A stretch of DNA of 64,000 nucleotides, taken from positions 1,886,001 through 1,950,000 of the forward strand of contig NZ_CP118955.1 of the NCBI RefSeq assembly GCF_029023785.1, read 5' to 3'. Below, piece after piece: positions 57,788-64,000 of the stretch (its first letter is position 1; each line of letters begins with the position of its first letter). This stretch comes from Enterococcus faecium. Lineage in GTDB: Bacteria; Bacillota; Bacilli; Lactobacillales; Enterococcaceae. Below the pieces are notes generated by a model. That model ran no database searches and was not told the origin of the DNA. It worked only from the letters and a program-made list of their open reading frames with translations. The position numbers and the translations under genes were made by a program.

Positions 57788-58531
57788 TTATTTATTTTTC
57801 CATATAATATTTGCTTCACAATACAGCTGTTCTTGCATTCGGATTTCATGTTTTGTTTTGACACCATTTTCGATAGGGATTTGTTCAAAATGGCTTTCGA
57901 TCTCATTCCCGTACTCTACTTCTTTATCAAATCGAATAATTACTTTTTCTGGAACATGCGTAGTCAAAAAGTCATATCCTAATACGTCAATGATCCAATT
58001 AAAATACATCGCATTATTAACATGCTGATTACTATCGATATCATAAAAACGAACACGATATGGCAACATGAAGCCCGAATCAATCTTTTCAATTTTTTCC
58101 TGACGCTTGATTTTCTTGATCTTCTCACTCTCAAAAGGAGCAATGATCTCTTCATTAACACTGCTCATTTTTCGATTCACAAAATCCATCAATACGAAAA
58201 CAGATTCTATTTTGACTAATTCTTTCCCATCTTCATCATGGATCCAGAAGTTCCGATAACAGAAAAACTTATTGTACTCCATGGCTTGAGTCGTTACTGA
58301 GATTACTTCACCGACTCTAGGGAGACGATTAATCTCCATGGAATAATTCGTGATGACCCAAGTAAGTCCAAAGCTATTGACGAATTCACTGCCTCTTCCC
58401 AACTGGTCGCTTTGATCTTCAGACGTTTTGATAACTACTCCTAACATCGAAGGAAATGTCATCGTTTGGTTGATGTCACACTCATAATATGAAACTTCAT
58501 GCTTTTTGGTATATTTTTTTGCCAAAAACAC
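57788..58531 (-). CDS. Acyl-ACP thioesterase
   Basis: FatA/FatB-like hydrolase releasing fatty acids from acyl carrier protein. Double hotdog fold of 247 residues; WVITNYSMEINRLPRVGE and the second-half VRFYDIDSNQHVNNAMYFNWI with the catalytic Asn-His region are typical. Bacterial members of this family trim or recycle acyl chains. Nine bases after the fructosamine-kinase gene's stop, hence likely co-transcribed. Confidence 0.9.
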   Translation of the reverse strand: MFLAKKYTKKHEVSYYECDINQTMTFPSMLGVVIKTSEDQSDQLGRGSEFVNSFGLTWVITNYSMEINRLPRVGEVISVTTQAMEYNKFFCYRNFWIHDEDGKELVKIESVFVLMDFVNRKMSSVNEEIIAPFESEKIKKIKRQEKIEKIDSGFMLPYRVRFYDIDSNQHVNNAMYFNWIIDVLGYDFLTTHVPEKVIIRFDKEVEYGNEIESHFEQIPIENGVKTKHEIRMQEQLYCEANIIWKNK

Positions 58532-58540
58532 GCCCTCCTC

Positions 58541-59374
58541 TTAAAAATTTTCTAGTAATTGATCTACTTGGGAACCGTAACTTTCTCCAAACATATTCAA
58601 ATGTGCCAAAAGATAATATAACTGGTAAATCGGCAGTCGGTCTTTCCATCCCTTTTCTAATGGAAATATAGTTTGATAAGCATCTAAAAATTCCGGTCGG
58701 AAACCACCGAATAACTGGCTCATTGCAATATCTTGTTCCCGATTCCCATAAGAAACAGCTGGGTCGACAAAAACTGGATGCCCTTGCTGGTCAAAGAACA
58801 CATTACCACTCCACAGGTCTCCGTGCAAGAGGCGTGGAGTGATCTTTTTTGGTTCAACCGATTTCAATACACGTTCTTTAAATCGCAGATACTTTTCTTG
58901 ACGCTGTACATTCCATCGATTCGTTTCTTCTGCCAAAGAAATCTGGGATTCAAGCCGATCTTTAAAGAAAAAAGTCCACCAATCTTCTTCAAAAGAATTT
59001 TTCTGAACAAGTGTACCCAAATAGTTATCTTTACGAAAACCAAATTGTGGCGCTGTTTGCTGATGGAGATTAGCTAAAGCTGCAGCAAGATCTCGTTGAT
59101 CCCCTTTTCCCGGCTCGATCCATTCCATTAACAAATAAGCGCCTTCACTTGTTTCACCTAGCATATACGTATCCGGTACACGTACGAATGCTGACAGTTC
59201 TTTTAATCCGTCTACTTCTGCTTCAAAAAATCCTTTTTTTACATTCGGATGGATTTTTAAAAAATAAGCACGATGTTCGGTTTTTATACGATAGGTCTGA
59301 TTAACATCGCCACCAACAACTGGAATCACTTTACCATTTAATTTCAGATCAGATAAAACAGTTTGGATATCCAT
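58541..59374 (-). CDS. Fructosamine-kinase family protein
   Basis: Kinase-like fold acting on glycated amines (deglycation repair). 277 residues: LLHGDLWSGNVFFD with the catalytic Asp, FVDPAVSYGNREQDIAM, and MEWI hinge. The ATG at 59374 follows GGGGGGAAA; a longer frame to 59395 is unneeded. Precedes the acyl-ACP thioesterase gene. Confidence 0.9.
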   Translation of the reverse strand: MDIQTVLSDLKLNGKVIPVVGGDVNQTYRIKTEHRAYFLKIHPNVKKGFFEAEVDGLKELSAFVRVPDTYMLGETSEGAYLLMEWIEPGKGDQRDLAAALANLHQQTAPQFGFRKDNYLGTLVQKNSFEEDWWTFFFKDRLESQISLAEETNRWNVQRQEKYLRFKERVLKSVEPKKITPRLLHGDLWSGNVFFDQQGHPVFVDPAVSYGNREQDIAMSQLFGGFRPEFLDAYQTIFPLEKGWKDRLPIYQLYYLLAHLNMFGESYGSQVDQLLENF

Positions 59375-59511
59375 GACTTTCCCCCCTACTCCCAATTTTA
59401 TTCTACTTCGTCATCATATTTTTAATGATAAAAGGATTATTTCCAATCCTTATCCTTTATTTAGAATTATAGCACAGGGACCATAAAAAACAGGGAATGG
59501 ACTTTAAAGAT

Positions 59512-59541
59512 AAAAAGAGCTGGCTTAAGCCAGCTCTTTTT
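59512..59541. terminator. pepC terminator
   Basis: Perfect 30-base palindrome AAAAAGAGCTGGCTT with its complement; ends the pepC transcript. Confidence 0.88.
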
Positions 59542-59575
59542 ATCTTTACTACATACTCTTCATTGAAATACTCGT

Positions 59576-60904
59576 CTATGCTAAAGCACCCATTGGATCC
59601 CACGGAGATAGAACAATTGGTTCTTCATTGAACGCATTTAATTGCTCTTTCGTCAATAAATCTTTTCTTACAACGATTTGGTACGTATATTCGTCCATCC
59701 AGGCATCACTCATAACAAAGAAGCCATTCTTTCCAACTTTTTCGCCCCAGCTATTTTCGACTTTCCATTTTGTTGATTGCCCGTCTACTAAGTCAACACC
59801 GGTCAATACCATCGCATGGGTCATCAGACTTTCTCCAAAATCTAAACGTTCAGCTTTAGTCATTGTAAAATCCGTATCAAATAGATCATCCATTGAATAA
59901 GCATCTAAGGCCATGATGCCACTAGTTCTAGTAGAAGATTGACCTACATCACAACCAAACCAAACAGATTCTCCTTCTTCAAGCTGAGCAATCGCTAATT
60001 TTTTGAAAGTTTCCATATCAACATTCAGATATTTGACTTCTTTCCCGCCAACGACATTTCCTAGCATCTCTACTGTATAAGAACGATTGAATGGTTTGTC
60101 TTTTGTTGGTGCATTGATCACGCTAACATAATCATCTAATTTTACACCGATGTATTTATCATAAAAAATTTGTGGTGTCAGTCCTCGGTCAAGATGATAG
60201 TTCTTTTCTTCATCGCGGTACTCAAAATCGAATTCTTTTGGAGGTGTTCCTAATGAGATAGCTAAGAAGTTATAAATGCTTTCTAGCATTTCTTCTTTCT
60301 TTTCTTCAATAGCGTCTAATGTTTCTCCTTGAGCAACCATTTTCCGTAACACTACTGCATCTTTACGCAGTAATTTGTTCAAGTAGTTATTCAAATCTCG
60401 AGAATTTGAACTATTCGCACTTTCCGGCATCACCGATTTAGGCACAACGCCATATTTTTGGAATAATGAAACGATCATATCCCATTGGCCGCCATCTTGT
60501 TGAGGAGTAGCGAGTAAGAAAGCTACTTTCCGGCTATCGATTGCCTCTTTTCCTGTTGCAATGATGTTTTCATAGAAATAATTTGCCTTTTCATATTTAT
60601 CCCAGAAAAAAGTGTAATTTTGTGATAATTCAAACTCTTTTAAATGGAATTGATTCAGCATCTTATGACGGAATGTGTTCAGTGCAGCAAACATCCAGCA
60701 ACGCCCCGATTGCATTTGATTAGCCACTTTCCCCGTAGCCAAATCTATAGAAAATACCGGTGTATTCTCCACATGTGCTGAAACATTTTCAGCAGAAGCA
60801 GTAATTCCGTTCTTCACAACTGCCCGCTGCAATGCCTGCTGTTTGATATTTGCTTGAAACTGTTTGTTAAATTTTGTTGTCATATCAGGCGTAATAGCTT
60901 TCAT
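59576..60904 (-). CDS. pepC: Aminopeptidase C (bleomycin hydrolase family)
   Basis: Cytoplasmic papain-like cysteine aminopeptidase, hexameric in the family. Catalytic Cys in QSGRCWMFAALN near residue 70, His in THAMVLTGVD, Asn in VENSWGE. 442 residues ending ...MGALA, the C-terminus that reaches into the active site. Monocistronic, with a terminator behind it. Confidence 0.96.
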   Translation of the reverse strand: MKAITPDMTTKFNKQFQANIKQQALQRAVVKNGITASAENVSAHVENTPVFSIDLATGKVANQMQSGRCWMFAALNTFRHKMLNQFHLKEFELSQNYTFFWDKYEKANYFYENIIATGKEAIDSRKVAFLLATPQQDGGQWDMIVSLFQKYGVVPKSVMPESANSSNSRDLNNYLNKLLRKDAVVLRKMVAQGETLDAIEEKKEEMLESIYNFLAISLGTPPKEFDFEYRDEEKNYHLDRGLTPQIFYDKYIGVKLDDYVSVINAPTKDKPFNRSYTVEMLGNVVGGKEVKYLNVDMETFKKLAIAQLEEGESVWFGCDVGQSSTRTSGIMALDAYSMDDLFDTDFTMTKAERLDFGESLMTHAMVLTGVDLVDGQSTKWKVENSWGEKVGKNGFFVMSDAWMDEYTYQIVVRKDLLTKEQLNAFNEEPIVLSPWDPMGALA

Positions 60905-61198
60905 CCAATCATCCTTCCAAATCCAAGTTATACTTCGTATTTTACTCTTAAGAATTTAGAAATACAATCTCTTCTATGATGAAATTTTCATTTGAATGAG
61001 AATATACTTACAACTTCATGAAGAAAAATGTCATACGGTATACAATAGTTTTCAGATAAAAAGGAATATTTCTATGAGATAACGAAAATGGCCTGTATAA
61101 TAAAGAAGAGGCCTAGAAGAACATCATACAATAAGATAGCTTTCAAAATACTCATTGAAAGAAGGAAATACTATAACGTAAGAAAGGAGATGAATAAA

Positions 61199-61363
61199 AT
61201 GAAAAACCTGATTGCTGGCGGCTTTTTGTTTGTGGGTGGTGGCATACTTATGAATACAGATAACTTTGGGAATGTCATCCCTTTTCTTGGTGCAGCTTGT
61301 GCTTTGATTGGTGTAGGAATGCTGATTTATTTCGTATTTAGCGATGATGGGAAGTATGGTTGA
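61199..61363 (+). CDS. Small two-helix membrane protein, unknown
   Basis: 54 residues from the ATG at 61199, nine bases after AAAGGAG. Two hydrophobic helices (LIAGGFLFVGGGILM and FLGAACALIGVGMLIYFVF) and a short charged tail. The frame is open upstream to 61088 without a start signal. No family recognised. Stands alone. Confidence 0.65.
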   Translation: MKNLIAGGFLFVGGGILMNTDNFGNVIPFLGAACALIGVGMLIYFVFSDDGKYG

Positions 61364-61500
61364 TTATGAGTAGCCAACTCTACTCTTTCGTAAAGATTAC
61401 AACATACGTGACAAAAACAGAAAGCTTGATTCATCATAATAATAAAAGAAAAAGAAACCCAAGTGATTGGATTTCTTTTTCTTTGCATAAGCTTTATTTA

Positions 61501-61574
61501 CTCCGGCAGTAGGACTCGAACCTACGACATCATGATTAACAGTCATGCGCTACTACCAACTGAGCTATGCCGGA
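61501..61574 (-). tRNA. tRNA-Asn (GTT)
   Basis: Minus-strand cloverleaf: acceptor TCCGGCA/TGCCGGA, D-loop AGCTCAGTTGGTAG, anticodon arm with loop centred on GTT in CTGTTAATC, TPsiC GGTTCGAGTCC. No CCA is encoded. Confidence 0.96.
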
Positions 61575-61737
61575 ATCAAGTACATGAATATAATATCAAT
61601 TTCTTCTAAATAACGCAATACTTTTTTTGAATTTTTTTATTATATTATCAAAGAAACCGTTCGCATTTTTTGTTATTTTTATTTTTTCTAAAATCTGTTT
61701 TCCTATTAGAGAAACACATTTTTTCGAAAAAATTCTG

Positions 61738-61766
61738 TTGACAAATACATTAATATTCGTTATCCT
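61738..61766 (+). promoter_or_regulatory. tRNA-Thr promoter
   Basis: TTGACA (61738-61743), 17-base spacer and TATCCT (61761-61766), 22 bases before the tRNA. Confidence 0.85.
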
Positions 61767-61787
61767 ATTATTTGTATTAATGATAAT

Positions 61788-61860
61788 GCCGCTTTAGCTC
61801 AGCTGGTAGAGCGCTTCCATGGTAAGGAAGAGGTCGCCGGTTCAAGCCCGGCAAGTGGCT
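61788..61860 (+). tRNA. tRNA-Thr (GGT)
   Basis: Cloverleaf with acceptor GCCGCTT/AAGTGGC, AGCTCAGCTGGTAGAG D-arm, anticodon GGT in CTTCCATGGTAAGGAAG, and GGTTCAAGCCC TPsiC arm. No CCA encoded. Confidence 0.96.
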
Positions 61861-61865
61861 TCCTT

Positions 61866-61912
61866 AAACAGTGCAACATGTTGGTTTAACAATGTGTCTG
61901 CGCTGTTTTTTT
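61866..61912 (+). terminator. Terminator after tRNA-Thr
   Basis: AAACAGTGC pairs with GCGCTGTTT (one G-T), with an inner ACAT/ATGT arm and TTTTTTT after. Confidence 0.8.
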
Positions 61913-61993
61913 ATTTTATGACGTAAGAAATGAATGTTTATATTTTAATAGTACAAAGAAAGTCTATATGATAACTATAAAAAGGAGAGCAAT

Positions 61994-62623
61994 ATGAAAA
62001 TTGTTTTTTTGCATGGTCTAGGCCAAGACGAACAATCATGGAAAGATGTAATCTCTTATCTACCCAATAGTTATTCTTGCAAAAGTCTTTCATTGTTCAA
62101 TCATTTAAACAGCACAGACACTGCTACTTTAGACGACTTAACCAAATACATCGAAGTACAATTGAATCAGATAAAGGAACCTTTTATTTTATGTGGATTA
62201 TCTTTAGGCGCTGTTATTGCTTTAAACTATCTTGCAACTCCTTCTCCATATTTAAAAAAGGTTGTTTTAGTCGCTCCACAATTTGAGTCTCCTAATCGCT
62301 TATTGCTTACTTTCCAGAATATTTATTTTTACTGCGTACCTTCTAAGATATTTGAAAAATTAGGTCTATCTAAAAAACAAACCCTTACCCTACTTCGTTC
62401 ACTTGAAACATTAGACTGCAAAAAACAGCTTCGTACATCACGACTTCCTAAATTGATTTTATGCGGTACCAAAGATCATGCGAATAAACCAGCAGCAAAA
62501 CGTTTATATAAACTTTCAACGAATGGCCGGCTACTCTTTATTAAAAACGGAAAACATGAATTGAATAGAGAAAAGCCAGAAATAATGGCACAAGCTATGC
62601 GATCTTTTATCGAAAATAGTTAA
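61994..62623 (+). CDS. Alpha/beta hydrolase
   Basis: 209 residues. HGLGQDEQSW oxyanion loop, nucleophile Ser in GLSLG near residue 74, Asp in CGTKDHANK and His in NGKHELN. Esterase or lipase-like; substrate unknown. AAAGGAG precedes the ATG. Single gene with its own terminator. Confidence 0.86.
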   Translation: MKIVFLHGLGQDEQSWKDVISYLPNSYSCKSLSLFNHLNSTDTATLDDLTKYIEVQLNQIKEPFILCGLSLGAVIALNYLATPSPYLKKVVLVAPQFESPNRLLLTFQNIYFYCVPSKIFEKLGLSKKQTLTLLRSLETLDCKKQLRTSRLPKLILCGTKDHANKPAAKRLYKLSTNGRLLFIKNGKHELNREKPEIMAQAMRSFIENS

Positions 62624-62628
62624 TTTAA

Positions 62629-62657
62629 AAAAAGACGACAAAATGTGTCGTCTTTTT
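62629..62657 (+). terminator. Terminator of the alpha/beta hydrolase gene
   Basis: GACGACA (62634-62640) pairs with TGTCGTC (62646-62652), with A-run and T-run. Confidence 0.88.
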
Positions 62658-62736
62658 ATTTACCATGGTAAGAATGTTGTCTTGTTTTTTCAATACAGCT
62701 TGATTGAGACTAGTTTTATGGACAATAGAGAGAAAG

Positions 62737-63111
62737 TTATTGTTTTATTCCAGAGAATTTTTCTGGTCGTAGATCTACTAATTGAACATGACTGTCTAAA
62801 GAACCACTTGGGCTTTCAAGAGTAAATACACCTAGACGTGGATCTAAAGAAAGGGTCATATGTTCATCCATGTACATTTTTGAATAATCTTTTATATAAA
62901 CATCCCCAATATCACTATCTAATTGGAGTTTATAATCATTTTTTCTCTGTTCTTTATCAAGAAGAAGTAAACGAAAACTAGTATCTAAAGAGCAAACACC
63001 CATTTTAGAATATTCCCCAACGCCATCATCTAAATCCAATATAACTGTTGCGCCTTCATCAATATATTTTTGTAATCTTTCTTGTGCTTGTTCCGTAATT
63101 TTAAGATACAT
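62737..63111 (-). CDS. Fe-S biosynthesis domain (HesB-like) protein
   Basis: 124 residues from the ATG at 63111 after AAAGAGGGCG; the frame upstream is not needed. MYLKITEQAQERLQKYI fits the A-type Fe-S carrier fold (PF01521-like), but only one cysteine (VCSLD) is present, so the usual three cluster ligands are missing and a carrier role is doubtful. Members of this variant are common in Lactobacillales, with no known job. Confidence 0.72.
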   Translation of the reverse strand: MYLKITEQAQERLQKYIDEGATVILDLDDGVGEYSKMGVCSLDTSFRLLLLDKEQRKNDYKLQLDSDIGDVYIKDYSKMYMDEHMTLSLDPRLGVFTLESPSGSLDSHVQLVDLRPEKFSGIKQ

Positions 63112-63189
63112 AACTAATACGCCCTCTTTCTTTTTCTTACAAAAGCATGCTAGCATATATTAATAAAATTATCTAAAGTCCTGCTCAAA

Positions 63190-63300
63190 ACAAAAAGATG
63201 TAAGAAATATCTTATGATATTTCTTACATCTCAGAGTGTAGACTGATACTTTTGTCTACACCCTGCCCCTCTTTTTTAAAGGGTGGTTATGATTTGCTGA
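63190..63300 (-). terminator. Hairpin cluster ending the glucosidase transcript
   Basis: A perfect 16-bp stem (AGATGTAAGAAATATC at 63196 against 63216-63231) followed by TTTTTG on the minus strand; a second stem GTGTAGAC/GTCTACAC lies at 63236-63261, and CACCCT/AGGGTG at 63259-63287. Confidence 0.8.
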
Positions 63301-63423
63301 TTTTATATATTAAAGATAGTTATTTTTTTAAGATAGAACTTTGGTCCTTTAGTAATATTACTCTAAGCTAACTACTTGTTATATGAATATAACTACTATA
63401 ACTCCTTCTATGTTAAACAGGTA

Positions 63424-64000
<577 letters not shown>

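Overview
The window is a chromosomal core segment of a low-GC Gram-positive coccus of the order Lactobacillales, most likely Enterococcus faecium or a close relative. The evidence is the gene families and their order (dnaX-ybaB-recR-tmk-darA-holB-ricT-yabA-rsmI, rpoY-rnjA, glnR-glnA, murA2-rho-rpmE2, valS-folC, a PrfA/Ers-type regulator), strong AGGAGG ribosome binding sites and AT-rich spacers. It holds about 60 genes, two tRNA genes, and no insertion sequence, prophage or CRISPR array that I can see. The species call is inferred from family recognition, not from a search.

Layout: 1-2.5 kb, anaerobic ribonucleotide reductase (nrdD, cut by the left edge, and nrdG). 2.5-10.6 kb, dinB and the long minus-strand replication and repair cluster from dnaX to rsmI. 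10.7-14.05 kb, a three-gene zinc-ribbon/SPFH/TPM membrane operon like Bacillus ydjI-ydjG-ydjH. 14.1-17.4 kb, three tandem repeat modules, the PrfA-like regulator ers, a small gene, an MFS transporter and a DUF2512 membrane protein. 17.5-21.3 kb, a fructose-family PTS with a class II ketose aldolase and a DeoR regulator under a cre site. 21.7-27.7 kb, rpmE2-rho-murA2, fba and pyrG with a reiterative-transcription attenuator. 27.7-34.2 kb, four tandem repeat modules, glnA-glnR, then the miaA-hflX region with a glycerophosphodiesterase. 34.3-43.1 kb, clpP with a CtsR operator, a heterodimeric ABC exporter, rpoY-rnjA with a structured leader, a cold-shock gene and radC. 43.1-53.9 kb, folC with a newly noticed coupled small ORF, valS with a T-box, rex, repeats, thiI with its cysteine desulfurase, and ezrA. 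54-64 kb, assorted metabolic enzymes (MazG-like, HAD, ansA, acyl-ACP thioesterase, pepC), tRNA-Asn, tRNA-Thr and the 3' part of a 6-phospho-beta-glucosidase at the right edge.

Regulation is unusually legible. One can read a PrfA-type box in the ers promoter, a CtsR box on clpP, a GlnR box on glnRA, a cre downstream of the PTS promoter, a valine T-box on valS, and a pyrG leader built for CTP sensing by transcript slippage.

The most striking unexplained structure is a family of intergenic palindromic modules of about 115-120 bp. They have shared ends (ACGGTGTTC on one side, ACAACCTCT on the other) but different cores, and sit head-to-tail with a period of about 121-124 bp at 14.1, 28.2 and 49.2 kb, with single or partial copies at 1.5, 18.3, 41.8, 45.3 and 57.7 kb. 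They lie at gene 3' ends, sometimes touching the stop codon. They may belong to or be related to enterococcal intergenic repeats already described (I recall a family called EFAR), which I cannot check here.
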